Shown one piece after another: positions 1 through 8,619 of a DNA stretch of 36,716 bases; the first letter of the stretch is position 1, and each line of letters begins with the position of its first letter. Made by a program: the position numbers and the translations under genes. The stretch is from Porphyromonas sp. (GTDB lineage: Bacteria; Bacteroidota; Bacteroidia; Bacteroidales; Porphyromonadaceae): NCBI GenBank assembly GCA_029983505.1, contig JASBZK010000019.1, forward strand, positions 1 to 36,716. Direction: 5' to 3'. The notes beneath the pieces were generated by a model, which was given only the letters and a program-made list of their open reading frames with translations, made no database searches and had not been told where the DNA came from.

Positions 1-442
1 GAAGCGCATCCTTTTTGGAAAGGTCCAATGTCTTGAGTACGGGCTTTATTTCTTCGGGGAAAGAAACCGCACCTTGCTCCGGAGACGCGTTCAAGGCGAC
101 GACGGCACCCGGAGTGGCCACTTCTCTGCCGTTATTCAGCCAGAGCGTAAGTCCGAAAAGCACTACTGCCACCGCTGCCGCGGCTATGCCCCAAGATCTG
201 CGGCGCGAGCGAGAGGAGAGGAAGACGCTTTTTCGGGACAGCTTCCCTTGTTGCCAAAGGCGGGAATAGTACCTCTTGGAGACGTGCCTATCCTCGGAGA
301 GTGCTTCGTCGACCTTTTGCATCTCCGCGTCACGGGCGAGCAAAGTCTCGAGCTCCCGAAGCTCTTCGTCGGAAGCTATGTCGAGCCTCTTGGCGACCAA
401 AAGGCGTCTTAATCTATCTTTATCTATTTTGATTTCTTCCAT
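1..442 (-). CDS. Partial single-pass membrane protein, anti-sigma-factor-like N-terminus
   Basis: The frame is open from an ATG at 442 to the window edge, so only the first 147 codons are seen. The N-terminal ~85 residues are charged and probably cytoplasmic (…DEELRELETLLARD…). They are followed by an Arg/Ser-rich stretch and one hydrophobic segment at about residues 86-101 (GIAAAAVAVVLFGLTLWL). The start of an extracytoplasmic region follows. This layout resembles FecR/anti-sigma regulators of Bacteroidetes, but no diagnostic motif is visible, so the role is a guess. An in-frame upstream ATG at 493 would add 17 residues (MDKASNS…), and I cannot choose between the starts. No sigma gene lies beside it in the window. 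The ECF sigma factor at 10.6 kb is too far away to be called its partner. Confidence 0.6.
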   Translation of the reverse strand, partial: MEEIKIDKDRLRRLLVAKRLDIASDEELRELETLLARDAEMQKVDEALSEDRHVSKRYYSRLWQQGKLSRKSVFLSSRSRRRSWGIAAAAVAVVLFGLTLWLNNGREVATPGAVVALNASPEQGAVSFPEEIKPVLKTLDLSKKDAL

Positions 443-652
443 TGGAATGGAATGGGAATGGGTGATTTCTACAGAATTTGAAGCCTTATCCATACAGGGC
501 TCTATTTGTATGACACACGAGGGGGACAAATCGGGGGACATAGAAAGTGTTAAAAACTCCGTCCGAGACCGGAGTCGTCGTCCGAACGCGCTCCAAGAGT
601 GCCGCACAGACGGAGATGTATTCATAAAAGGGGTACATTTGCAACCAAAGAG

Positions 653-697
653 GGTGTGTCAAAAGTGTTTTTCGGAGAAAAACACTTTTGACACACC
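653..697. repeat. Perfect 21-bp inverted repeat with 3-nt loop
   Basis: Positions 653-673 and 677-697 are exact reverse complements around a GGA loop, with outer ends GGTGTGTCAAAAGTG and CACTTTTGACACACC. It lies 39 bp before the panC ATG, between divergent genes, so a terminator role for either neighbour is unlikely. The same outer sequence forms the ends of the MITE-like element at 22218-22341 and is repeated at about 22360-22389. This suggests a collapsed copy of that mobile family. The rest of 443-736 shows no gene. Confidence 0.85.
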
Positions 698-736
698 TCC
701 AAGAAAAATACGGCACTAAGATTTTCCGCATACAAA

Positions 737-1600
737 ATGAAGATATTAAGGATCCCATCGCTCCTAACGGAAGCGATTACCGCTTACCGCAAAGAGAACC
801 CCTCAGGAAAGACCGTCGGTTTCGTCCCCACTATGGGCGGACTCCACGCCGGACACCGCAGCCTCATCAAAAGGTCGGTTGGCGAATGCGACCTCACCGT
901 GGTGAGCGTATTCTTGAACCCCACTCAGTTCAATAACCCCGAAGACCTCCGCACCTATCCCCACAACGAAGCCGACGACCTCCGTTTGCTCGAAGACGCG
1001 GGAGTGGACATCGCTTTTTTGCCCACCCCCGAAGTGATGTACTCGGAAGGCGAAAAAGCTCCCGAGCTCCCTTTGGGCAGAGTGGCAGAAGTGCAGGAAG
1101 GCGCTTTCCGCCCCGGACACTTCCGGGGCGTTGTCTGGGTCGTGAGCAAGCTCTTCCGTCTCGTAATGCCCGACAAAGCCTACTTCGGGCTCAAGGATTT
1201 CCAGCAAATTGCCGTCATCAAAAGGATGATCGAAGTCTCCGAAGACCTCCAAGGCATCGAAATCGTCTCCTGCCCCGTGGTGCGCGAAGAAGACGGCCTT
1301 GCGATGAGCTCGCGCAACCGACGTCTCTCTCCCGAAGAAAGGCAGGCAGCTCCCCTGATCTACGCTATGCTCAAGGAGGGTAAAAGGCTCAAAGGTGAAG
1401 GTAAAAGCGTACGCGAAGTCCACGACTTCGTGGTGCGTGAACTTAATGCCAATCCCCTCCTACAGGTAGAGTATTTCAGCATCTGCGACGGCAAGACGCT
1501 CGAAGAGATCTCAGACTGGACGGACTCCGCAGAGCCCGTGGGTGCCATCACCGTCTACTGCGGGGAAGTGCGCCTCATCGACCACATCTCTTTCAGCTGA
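737..1600 (+). CDS. panC: Pantothenate synthetase
   Basis: 287 residues, the usual length for PanC. PanC joins pantoate and beta-alanine using ATP, through a pantoyl-adenylate, in the cytoplasm; the product feeds coenzyme A synthesis. Visible hallmarks are the nucleotide-binding HxGH at residues 37-40 within PTMGGLHAGH, the pantoate-site stretch VFLNPTQFN, the central FGLKDFQQ, and the KMSKS-equivalent MSSRN near residue 195. The ATG at 737 begins the conserved N-terminus (MKILRIPSLL). It is followed after 8 nt by a glycoside hydrolase on the same strand, so the two are probably cotranscribed. coaE, which completes the CoA pathway, lies 24 kb away. No panB or panD is seen here. Confidence 0.97.
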   Translation: MKILRIPSLLTEAITAYRKENPSGKTVGFVPTMGGLHAGHRSLIKRSVGECDLTVVSVFLNPTQFNNPEDLRTYPHNEADDLRLLEDAGVDIAFLPTPEVMYSEGEKAPELPLGRVAEVQEGAFRPGHFRGVVWVVSKLFRLVMPDKAYFGLKDFQQIAVIKRMIEVSEDLQGIEIVSCPVVREEDGLAMSSRNRRLSPEERQAAPLIYAMLKEGKRLKGEGKSVREVHDFVVRELNANPLLQVEYFSICDGKTLEEISDWTDSAEPVGAITVYCGEVRLIDHISFS

Positions 1601-1608
1601 CTACGGCG

Positions 1609-3186
1609 ATGAAAAAGCTCTTTTTTGCACTTTTTCTCACCCTTATTGTCTTTGATTTTGCGCCCCTTTCGGCACAAATATCTGCCAAGAAATACGAGAC
1701 ACGCGCGGCATGGCTCACGACCATCTACGGACTGGACTGGCCGAGCTCCACAAGCCCCTCTTCGCAAAGAAGAGAGCTTGAGCGCACCCTTGACCATCTC
1801 CAAGATCTCGGCATCAATACGGTATTCCTCCAAGTGCGGGGACGGGGCGATCTGATCTACCCCTCCGAGATTGAGCCCGTAAATCTCTACTTTTCGGAAG
1901 ACGGACACTTGAGCTACGACCCGCTGAAGTTCGCCATTGACGAGTGTCGGAAGCGGGGTATGAGCATCCACGCATGGGTCGTGGCGATCCCGGTCGGCAA
2001 TAGGAGCAATAAGCTCAAGCTCGGCAACCGCCATTTTGCAGCCCGTCACCCCGGCAGCGTCCTCACCTACAACGGCACCTATTATATGGATCCCGCTGAC
2101 CCGCGTACCACAGAGCACCTCAAAGCCATATCCAAGGAACTTCTGGATAATTACGACCTTGACGGCATCCACCTCGACTACATCCGCTACCCGGAGAACA
2201 CCCTCGGCAAGATAGACCGCAAGGACTATGACCGGGTGCAAACGCCGCTCTCCTATGAAGCTTGGCGGAGGAACAACATCACGAAAGTCGTCAAAGGCAT
2301 CCACGACACGGTTCACGAAGCGGACTCACTTGCCCAGCTCTCTGCCGCCGTCATCGGCACCTACAAGAGCCGGGTTCCCGGCTACGACGAGGAGATCGGT
2401 TGGAACGCCTTCGGAGCCGTACAGCAAGATCCCGTGCAGTGGGCGAAAGAGGGCGCCATCGACTTCATTGTCCCGATGCTCTACCGCAGAGGGGAGAGTT
2501 TTTGGCCCATCATCAAGCAGTGGAAGAGCGTGATGGACTCCGTCCCCGTACTCATAGGCATCGGCGCCTACCGCGTCCTACCAAATGAAGGAGACTGGCT
2601 CGACCGCGAAATCCTCGACCAGACCACTCTCGTCCAAGCCGACAGCACGCTGATGGGGATGTGCTACTTCCGGACAGATCAGATAGAGCGTCCCGGCACC
2701 GTCAGATACAGGAGACTGAGAGACGAAAACTTCAAGAAAGATGCCCTCCCTCAGCGTCCCCTCTCCGGGCTTCTCGACACCGTCACACTCGAGACCGCAC
2801 CAAGGATCACTGAGCTGAAGCGCGAGGCGGACGGGCTGAGGATCAAGTGGGAGGCTGATATGGAGACCCCTCGCGGACTCTTCGCCGTTTACGCCTCCAC
2901 GAAAGCCGAAAACATCGACCTTGCCAATGGCTCAAACCTCGTCCTGACGACTAAGGAACACGAGATCGTCCTCCCGTGGAGTGCGTTCGGGATAGAATCC
3001 GTCGACGAAACCAAAGACTACCTTCTGACCGTGAACGTCACAAGCTACGACCTCCACTCGGGAGTCGAGACGGCACTCGGCAAAGGTCAGGTTTACTTCA
3101 TCCACGCTACCCTGCCGGAGGCGACCGCACCGGACGCTTCCGATATCCGCACCGACCATCCCGTACCCGTTCCAAAAGACAATTGA
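1609..3186 (+). CDS. Secreted family-10-like glycosyl hydrolase (GHL10/DUF187 type)
   Basis: 525 residues. An N-terminal signal peptide (about 1-22, ending PLSAQ) has no lipobox, so the product is probably periplasmic or exported. The body matches the GHL10 group of TIM-barrel hydrolases: ETRAAWLTTIYGLDWPS at the first strand, then LGINTVFLQVRGRGD, ending YPS, then KRGMSIHAWVV, and the barrel signature DGIHLDYIRYP near residue 190, whose acidic residues are candidate catalytic groups. The last ~130 residues look like a fibronectin-III-like beta domain (…ITELKREADGLRIKWEA…). The substrate cannot be told; characterised relatives act on cell-wall or surface polysaccharides. It starts 8 nt after panC, probably as an operon partner with no evident functional link. 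Confidence 0.88.
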   Translation: MKKLFFALFLTLIVFDFAPLSAQISAKKYETRAAWLTTIYGLDWPSSTSPSSQRRELERTLDHLQDLGINTVFLQVRGRGDLIYPSEIEPVNLYFSEDGHLSYDPLKFAIDECRKRGMSIHAWVVAIPVGNRSNKLKLGNRHFAARHPGSVLTYNGTYYMDPADPRTTEHLKAISKELLDNYDLDGIHLDYIRYPENTLGKIDRKDYDRVQTPLSYEAWRRNNITKVVKGIHDTVHEADSLAQLSAAVIGTYKSRVPGYDEEIGWNAFGAVQQDPVQWAKEGAIDFIVPMLYRRGESFWPIIKQWKSVMDSVPVLIGIGAYRVLPNEGDWLDREILDQTTLVQADSTLMGMCYFRTDQIERPGTVRYRRLRDENFKKDALPQRPLSGLLDTVTLETAPRITELKREADGLRIKWEADMETPRGLFAVYASTKAENIDLANGSNLVLTTKEHEIVLPWSAFGIESVDETKDYLLTVNVTSYDLHSGVETALGKGQVYFIHATLPEATAPDASDIRTDHPVPVPKDN

Positions 3187-3189
3187 TTT

Positions 3190-3269
3190 CGGTCGTACCG
3201 AGGCAATCCCGAGACACGTACCGGGACATCCAAGAGACACAGACCAAAGAGAACCTTCCGGTACGTACC
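3190..3269. repeat. Four-decamer array 1 (between convergent genes)
   Basis: Decamers start at 3190 (CGGTCGTACC), 3213 (GACACGTACC), 3236 (GACACAGACC) and 3260 (GGTACGTACC), giving spacings of 23, 23 and 24 bp. The last lies within a perfect 16-bp palindrome at 3257-3272 (TCCGGTACGTACCGGA). The array fills the 98-bp gap between the hydrolase stop and the stop of the converging TonB-receptor-like gene. Confidence 0.85.
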
Positions 3270-3284
3270 GGATTTCAGGGATCG

Positions 3285-5909
3285 TCAGAACATCATACGG
3301 AAAGTGAGAACCACCTCCCTCGGTCTCAATGTGACAGAATGGACTCTCATCACACCCATTCCCGCCGTGACGGACGAGAACGCGTCGTTACCGGTAAGGT
3401 TGTTGCCGGAGAGCTGAATCCTGTATTTACCTTTTGACCATCTCAGAAAAGCCTCTAAATTATCAAAACGGTTAAACCCATCGCGGCGATTACCCACCCA
3501 GTCTTGAGAGAATACACCTCCTACCAGCCAGTTATTCAAGAAGTTGAAATTAAGCCGGATTTTGTAGCCGAATAGGGTCATATCCGTTTGTTCTATACTC
3601 GGGAAACGGCTGCCCATATAATTTCCTTGGAGTTCGACATTCATCCTGCGTCGCAGGAAGTCGGAGCTTAGGACGGTTTCGATGTTCCAATTCAGCAACC
3701 TATGCGAAAAATTGTGTCCATTCCTCATCAGAGAGAAAGACGAATTTGAAAGTGCCCCATTGAGGCGAAAAATCGTATTCTGCTCAAAGAAGTTTTTTTG
3801 AAAGATCAGATTCAGACTTTGGGTTCCGAATCGGTTTCTTCCTGCCGCGATACCGCTTTGAGCCGAATCCTCCGTGATTTGGTCACTGACTACTTGATCA
3901 CTTCCTCCGGTAAGCAACACGCCGAGCAGAGTAAGGTGAAGACCGTTCAATACATCCTTGTGGGTCCAGTTGATCGTACCCCGGTAGGTGCGACCTTCTT
4001 TAAGCGTACCCGCACCCAGCGTACGTCTCTCATAATAAGAAGTATGGATGGGTTGCGTCAGAAAATCGAGTAAAGTACCGTAAGTCTTCGTCGTGCCACC
4101 GGTCACGGATATTTTGTCCGAACGGGTAAACTTATAGGAAACGTTAAGGTATGCATTCGGGCTGAAGTAAACACCCGGATTGGCACTCTCTCCCGTCAAA
4201 CTGCGAAAATAGAGCAGTTGCAACCCCATAGGTGTACCAAGCTCACAAGATACCCGGGAAAAGGAATACCTGAAGTAGGGCGACGGTGAGACAAAAAGAG
4301 AAAAACCGGAGAGATCGTTTTCCCCGATGTCGCTGCCGGTCTTTAGGGTATCGAAAGCTCCTCCAAGGTCTCCTTTGACTCCGAATGTCCAAGCCCCTCC
4401 CAAAGGCAACACATAGGAGCTGCTCCAAGAGGTACTCAGCCTTTGGGACTGCACCTCCTGCTCGGAACTGCCATTGCCGCTTTCGATACTGAGCATCTGC
4501 CCGGGAGCGGACAAAAAGGAAATCCGCCCGCTTACCCCTTGGACACGCAAACCGTTACGAGAGAGCAAACGGGTGTCATTTTGAATACGGAGATAGGGAG
4601 CTCTGAAGCGTTGGGTAAACCGCTCTTCGTTCACCCGCCGGGAAATGACGTAGGCGTTGTCAGAAACTTCACCCACAATGGAGGTGCGGTTCTTTAGGTA
4701 CCTCAGAGAGTCATTGGTCTCGTACTCGATTCCGGCATCTATGGACCATGCTCCGATCGAAGACTGCACGGCATCATCAATCGAGATTAGAGGGACATTT
4801 TGATCGGGCAAGAGATAGGATTCCCTGCTGTACTCCATAATATCCTTTTTACTGTAGCCCACCGAGAGATTGAGAGAGAGCTCTGCATCATTTCTCAGTT
4901 TGGCTATGCTGTGGTAATCGCCCAGTGCCCCATACCCTTTTTTGTACCGCTCGGGAGGGATAGGAGGACTATAACCCGTTATATTCTCGGGTATGACTCC
5001 CCGAATAGGCAGCTCTTCATCATCTCCTGCGAGGGTTATACGGGGCATAAGTTCATCTATGAGATTCGTCCCTAAGTTGTCTCCTTTGAGTTCGTACAGT
5101 TGCTGACTGCCGGGAGACACTTTTAGCGCAAATCCGCCCAGCCTGAAGAGGAATCCCTCGCCAATGCCTGCCCCGGTCTCCAGATAACCTACGGGTCTGA
5201 GCTTGGCATTCTCTTTGAGCTTTATGTCGAGTGCGGCCGCATCCTGGTTGGATAGACCTCTAAGCAGTTTGACAGGTTCGTGATTCTCGTACACGGAAAT
5301 GGAGGCCACATCGTCAGGATTGATGTTTTTTGTGGCAATCGTGTATTTGTTCTTTAGGAGATCCAATCCCTCGATGTAGAACTTATTGATCGGCTTCTCG
5401 TTGTACAAAATTCTACCGCTTGCCTCAACTCTTACGCCGGGAATGCGCCTAATGAGATCCTCGAGTGCATTGTCCCCCTTGGAAGAGAGAAACAAGGCAT
5501 TGTAGTTGATGGTATCACCCTTTTGGTTCACCGGGACTGCTTTCACGGTTACTTCTCTCAGAGTCACGCTACTTTCCTTCAGTACAATATCCAAGTGAGA
5601 GGGAAGAGGAACAAACCGGTCGGAGTAATCTTTATATCCGAGAAGTTTGCATCTGACGACGACCGCTTCGCCACCCGCGGGGATTCTCACGGAGAGGGCG
5701 TACTTCCCGTCTTTAGCAGATAGGTCATACCCGTAGAGCACCTTGCCGTCGGGGCTCACGACCTGTACAATGGCATCCGAGACAGGCGCTCCCTGCTCGT
5801 CGCGGACGACTCCCGAGAGAGAGACGGCACCTTTCACCTGGGAGAAGGCGGGACGGGCAAGGATCAGAGTGAGCAAAAGACAAAAGAAGACAAACTTGCG
5901 TACATCCAT
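3285..5909 (-). CDS. TonB-dependent-receptor-like outer-membrane protein with carboxypeptidase-regulatory-like domain
   Basis: 874 residues from the ATG at 5909. An in-frame start at 5954 would add 15 residues and overlap the upstream gene, and the signal peptide (MDVRKFVFFCLLLTL…PAFSQ) fits the later start. After the signal comes a CarboxypepD_reg-like beta domain (about 30-105; SGVVRDEQGAPVSDAIVQV). A plug-like domain follows (about 108-220; REVTVKA, DALEDLIRRIPGV-type, ISVYENHEPVKLLRG), then a long beta-barrel ending in Phe (LTFRMMF), as outer-membrane barrels do. Such proteins move ligands across, or assemble in, the outer membrane with TonB. No TonB box or SusD partner is evident, so the ligand is unknown. 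It follows the GLPGLI gene by 37 nt, probably in one operon. Confidence 0.9.
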   Translation of the reverse strand: MDVRKFVFFCLLLTLILARPAFSQVKGAVSLSGVVRDEQGAPVSDAIVQVVSPDGKVLYGYDLSAKDGKYALSVRIPAGGEAVVVRCKLLGYKDYSDRFVPLPSHLDIVLKESSVTLREVTVKAVPVNQKGDTINYNALFLSSKGDNALEDLIRRIPGVRVEASGRILYNEKPINKFYIEGLDLLKNKYTIATKNINPDDVASISVYENHEPVKLLRGLSNQDAAALDIKLKENAKLRPVGYLETGAGIGEGFLFRLGGFALKVSPGSQQLYELKGDNLGTNLIDELMPRITLAGDDEELPIRGVIPENITGYSPPIPPERYKKGYGALGDYHSIAKLRNDAELSLNLSVGYSKKDIMEYSRESYLLPDQNVPLISIDDAVQSSIGAWSIDAGIEYETNDSLRYLKNRTSIVGEVSDNAYVISRRVNEERFTQRFRAPYLRIQNDTRLLSRNGLRVQGVSGRISFLSAPGQMLSIESGNGSSEQEVQSQRLSTSWSSSYVLPLGGAWTFGVKGDLGGAFDTLKTGSDIGENDLSGFSLFVSPSPYFRYSFSRVSCELGTPMGLQLLYFRSLTGESANPGVYFSPNAYLNVSYKFTRSDKISVTGGTTKTYGTLLDFLTQPIHTSYYERRTLGAGTLKEGRTYRGTINWTHKDVLNGLHLTLLGVLLTGGSDQVVSDQITEDSAQSGIAAGRNRFGTQSLNLIFQKNFFEQNTIFRLNGALSNSSFSLMRNGHNFSHRLLNWNIETVLSSDFLRRRMNVELQGNYMGSRFPSIEQTDMTLFGYKIRLNFNFLNNWLVGGVFSQDWVGNRRDGFNRFDNLEAFLRWSKGKYRIQLSGNNLTGNDAFSSVTAGMGVMRVHSVTLRPREVVLTFRMMF

Positions 5910-5946
5910 ACCGAGAGACGACTTTGTCCGAGAATAGGGACGAGGA

Positions 5947-6876
5947 TCAGTCATTGACGCGGAAAAGTCTCAAGAAGTCTTCCGGCAAAACCTTTTCCTC
6001 AGGGTTCCAGAAAAGCGTGTGGAGCTTGGTACGTTGCTCCTTTGGGAGATCCTTGACCATATCGCCGACCGAAGAGAAAAAGTCCCAACGGTGTCTGGCG
6101 ATCAGCTTGTGCCAGTTGAGCAAAGAGAGGTAATTCAGTTTATTTTCTTCTGTGAAAAACATCCCGTTGCCGCCCTTTCTGATCACCACGGCACGGTACT
6201 TAATCTCTCCGTCTTGGCTGTCGGCACTAAGGATCACACCCGGAAGCCCGCGCAGTTTCCAGGGGCCTTCACTGACTGGTATCTCTTCGGTGAAGTACGC
6301 TTTCCACTCTCTTCCCCTGAAGCTTGCCGTAGCCGCATGACACTTATAGCCCGCGACAGAGAGGGTATCCTCCGGGTAAAGGGTCCAGGGAATGGCTGCA
6401 TCGGAGAGCGGTTCGCTGTAAAAGTAGGTTTCCATAGCGAAAGCGTGCTCTTCCCAGATTTCCTGCCGTTTGTCCTGATGTAGGGTGCCTTTCTTAACAG
6501 GATTGGCTCCGATGGAGTCATTCAAGTTATCAAACCGACCGATTGTGACCCTGAAGTTTAAGAGACTCAATACAGAATCCATCTTAAAATCTTCGTAGTC
6601 CCGGAAGAGGGTGTGGTCATTCGACACTTGCAGGATGAAATAACCCGTTTTCAGATTACGGGACTTATTCCTGTACTCGGGATCCAGCACCGTACTCTCG
6701 TAGATGATCTCCAAGTGGTCGGTTCCCAGATCCTTTACCGGATCAAGGTTGGCTATTTCGTTGACCATATCCTCATTGCCGATCACCCGAATTTGGGCAA
6801 AAGACGGACAAAGGGATCCGGCTAAGAAATACAGAGACAATAAGAAGAGCTTGTGGAGGGAAGTGTTCGTACGCAT
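5947..6876 (-). CDS. GLPGLI family secreted protein
   Basis: 309 residues with a signal peptide (about 1-27, SLCPSFAQ). It carries the family's name motif as GPWKLRGLPGVIL (residues 204-216). This motif follows a hydrophilic N-terminal half and the stretch AGYKCHAATASFRGREWKAYFT, which is also typical. Members are confined largely to Bacteroidetes, are predicted to be extracytoplasmic, and have no firmly established biochemical role. They often precede a TonB-receptor-like gene, as here. The pairing suggests a shared envelope function, perhaps handling a ligand or peptide for the barrel; that part is inference. The start at 6876 gives a clean signal peptide. Confidence 0.93.
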   Translation of the reverse strand: MRTNTSLHKLFLLSLYFLAGSLCPSFAQIRVIGNEDMVNEIANLDPVKDLGTDHLEIIYESTVLDPEYRNKSRNLKTGYFILQVSNDHTLFRDYEDFKMDSVLSLLNFRVTIGRFDNLNDSIGANPVKKGTLHQDKRQEIWEEHAFAMETYFYSEPLSDAAIPWTLYPEDTLSVAGYKCHAATASFRGREWKAYFTEEIPVSEGPWKLRGLPGVILSADSQDGEIKYRAVVIRKGGNGMFFTEENKLNYLSLLNWHKLIARHRWDFFSSVGDMVKDLPKEQRTKLHTLFWNPEEKVLPEDFLRLFRVND

Positions 6877-6973
6877 ATCTTTATTATGGGGTAGAATTAA
6901 AATTTAGTGGCATCAAAAAGAAGAGAGTCCACACGGCTGTTATTCAATCTCCGTCTTAAGGCTCAGTCGTGTC

Positions 6974-7231
6974 TTAATTCGGGATATTTTCGCAGTACGC
7001 TTCGCTAAGCTCTCTTAGATATTCGGCGTACTTTTCATGAGACATTCCGGAGTCTTTTTCTCCTATCGTATTGATGATATGTCCGCATTCTGTCACCACA
7101 ATGACACCGGAGGATGCCGCCTCCTAGTTCTCGGAAAGAGCCAAATGAGCTTCCCGGGGTTCCACCTCAGCAGCAAAAAGAGAAGTAGTCAGTAAGGTTG
7201 AAAAACCAATAGCTGTAATAATCTTGTTCAT
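6974..7231 (-). pseudogene. Small secreted-protein gene interrupted by an amber codon
   Basis: From the ATG at 7231 the frame encodes a convincing signal peptide (MNKIITAIGFSTLLTTSLFA, then AEVEPREAH). It hits TAG at 7124-7126 (codon 36), then continues in frame for 49 more codons to TAA at 6974-6976 (…VIVVTECGHIIN… and YLRELSEAYCENIPN). The downstream part has two Cys and a helical, Glu-rich C-terminus. A near-consensus Bacteroidetes promoter lies upstream (7300-7330), so this was probably a real gene of 85 codons. It could be a recent pseudogene, a gene read through at UAG, or a sequencing error. No family was recognised. The flanks 6877-6973 and 7331-7426 hold nothing I can name. Confidence 0.6.
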
Positions 7232-7299
7232 AATCCTTTTGTTCGTAATCTTTAAGGTTTGTGATATACATCAGTCTCTATGGACTCTCTTCTGTTTCG

Positions 7300-7330
7300 T
7301 AAATATACTTTTTCCCGAGAAAAAGCCAAA
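7300..7330 (-). promoter_or_regulatory. Bacteroidetes-type promoter for the small secreted-protein gene
   Basis: On the minus strand TTTG (7330-7327) is followed by exactly 19 nt and then TATATTTA (7307-7300). This fits the Bacteroidetes primary-sigma pattern TTTG-N19-TAnnTTTG with one mismatch at the last base. The leader to the ATG at 7231 would be about 60 nt. Confidence 0.6.
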
Positions 7331-7426
7331 TAAACAGCATTTGTTTTAACACAAAAAGCGCCACAATAATGAGTACCGATAATCGTTAAGACGATCGACA
7401 CCAAATCCAAAACCATATCGCACTTT

Positions 7427-7506
7427 GGTACGTACCCAAAAATTATCCTTGGTACGTATGTCGTTTCTTAATGGGTTCGGGCAAAAATTTCTCTTCGGTC
7501 CGTACC
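7427..7506. repeat. Four-decamer array 2
   Basis: Decamers start at 7427 (GGTACGTACC), 7451 (GGTACGTATG), 7474 (GGTTCGGGCA) and 7497 (GGTCCGTACC), at spacings of 24, 23 and 23 bp. It lies just beyond the 3' end of the ATP-grasp-like gene and upstream of the small secreted-protein promoter. A-rich runs follow several decamers. Confidence 0.8.
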
Positions 7507-7558
7507 AAATTTGGTGCAGCTGTCTTCAGTCCGAAATGTCCCCACAGGGCTCTTTCTT

Positions 7559-8608
7559 TCAAACAGTGAGGAGGGCGCAGAATCGGGTGTCGGGGGTGAC
7601 GGGCGTAAGGGGATAGCGCCCGGGAGACAAAGAATCGCCGAGTGCCTTTTGCCCGAGGTACAGGGACTCTTTCCCCTGAAATGCCGCGCAGTCACCAAAC
7701 AGGATCTCGAAGCGGGAAGCTTCCGGGAATAGTTCCTCGAGCTTCAGAGCCAAGTGTCCCATAGTCCTTCGGATATTGACTTCGATGAGGGGGACGATGC
7801 GGAGCCTCCCGCCGCTCCGATAGGTCAGCGTATCGATGCCGATAAGTCCCGAGTATCCCCTTAGGTCGAAACCTCGGAGCGCTTCCGTAAGGAGCGCGAT
7901 GTACCAGCCGAAGTACGCTTCAATCTCTGCTTTATGAGGGTCGTTAAGCCGGTTACCCGCATACCGTCCCGTCTCGGTCTCGAAGAGACTCGTCCCGAGG
8001 AATCGAACCGTCCCGTCTTCGGAGAGGTAGAACTCGAACCCCAAGTCTTCGACCTTTTCGTAGTACGGCTCCACAATGACCGGCATCCGTCCATCGTTTA
8101 TCTCCTGCGGGGTGCTTCCTTTTTGGAAAAAAGACACGCCTCTACCCGAACTGCCGAAAAGCCCCTTCCTAACCTGCGGATACATAGGGAAAGGGGCACC
8201 GGGTCGGACGACTAAAGGTGGGACGGCTTCGGGAGGGAAGTGTCGTCCTTCGTCCAAAAGAAGAATCCTCCCGAAAAGCTCCGGAGACCTGAGCCGATTG
8301 CCCCAAAAACGCATTTCTTCCTCCGAGTGGGAGACCGCCCCGAATCGGGCGAGCTCCGGCGCCCGGCCCCAGGGCTCAATCATGTCATCCTTAGACGGGC
8401 AGGTTACAAATGAGGGAAGGAAAAAGTCCCGGGATAGCGACTCCGGCACGAGGATTCTATCATCCTCTTCTACCCAATAGACGGGAAGCGTGGCGAGATC
8501 TCGGCGGAGGAGACGGACGTTCTTCGCCGGGGTGAAGCCACGACCCTTTTCCAAAGGCAAAAGAAGAGAGGCTTCGTACCCGGGATTATAGAAGTGTACG
8601 CGTGCCAT
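7559..8608 (-). CDS. Conserved Bacteroidales protein with ATP-grasp-like features, at the end of the queuosine-precursor operon
   Basis: 349 residues from the ATG at 8608 (MARVHFYNPGYEASLLL). An earlier in-frame start at 8665 would overlap queE by 46 nt and add a residue run not expected in the family. The sequence resembles a Bacteroidales family of unknown function that starts with an F-N-P-x-x-[DE]-like motif. It has a glycine-rich loop (GLFGSSGRGVSFF, about residues 150-162) and ends in EVNIRRTMGHLAL. The loop and the acidic-Asn motif resemble ATP-grasp ligases, where they bind ATP and metal. This similarity was judged by eye. The gene begins 11 nt after queE, so it is probably cotranscribed. 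Whether it acts on a deazaguanine product is open. Confidence 0.75.
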   Translation of the reverse strand: MARVHFYNPGYEASLLLPLEKGRGFTPAKNVRLLRRDLATLPVYWVEEDDRILVPESLSRDFFLPSFVTCPSKDDMIEPWGRAPELARFGAVSHSEEEMRFWGNRLRSPELFGRILLLDEGRHFPPEAVPPLVVRPGAPFPMYPQVRKGLFGSSGRGVSFFQKGSTPQEINDGRMPVIVEPYYEKVEDLGFEFYLSEDGTVRFLGTSLFETETGRYAGNRLNDPHKAEIEAYFGWYIALLTEALRGFDLRGYSGLIGIDTLTYRSGGRLRIVPLIEVNIRRTMGHLALKLEELFPEASRFEILFGDCAAFQGKESLYLGQKALGDSLSPGRYPLTPVTPDTRFCALLTV

Positions 8609-8619
8609 AGCCCCGGGGC

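Noticed and set aside
438..465. Short GGAAT-type tandem repeat near the anti-sigma-like start
   Set aside because: Only two or three imperfect units, and it can be explained by coding or chance; too little to call phase variation.
1555..2316. Open frame antisense to the glycosyl hydrolase
   Set aside because: No start context or domain; the plus-strand protein has signal peptide and barrel motifs.
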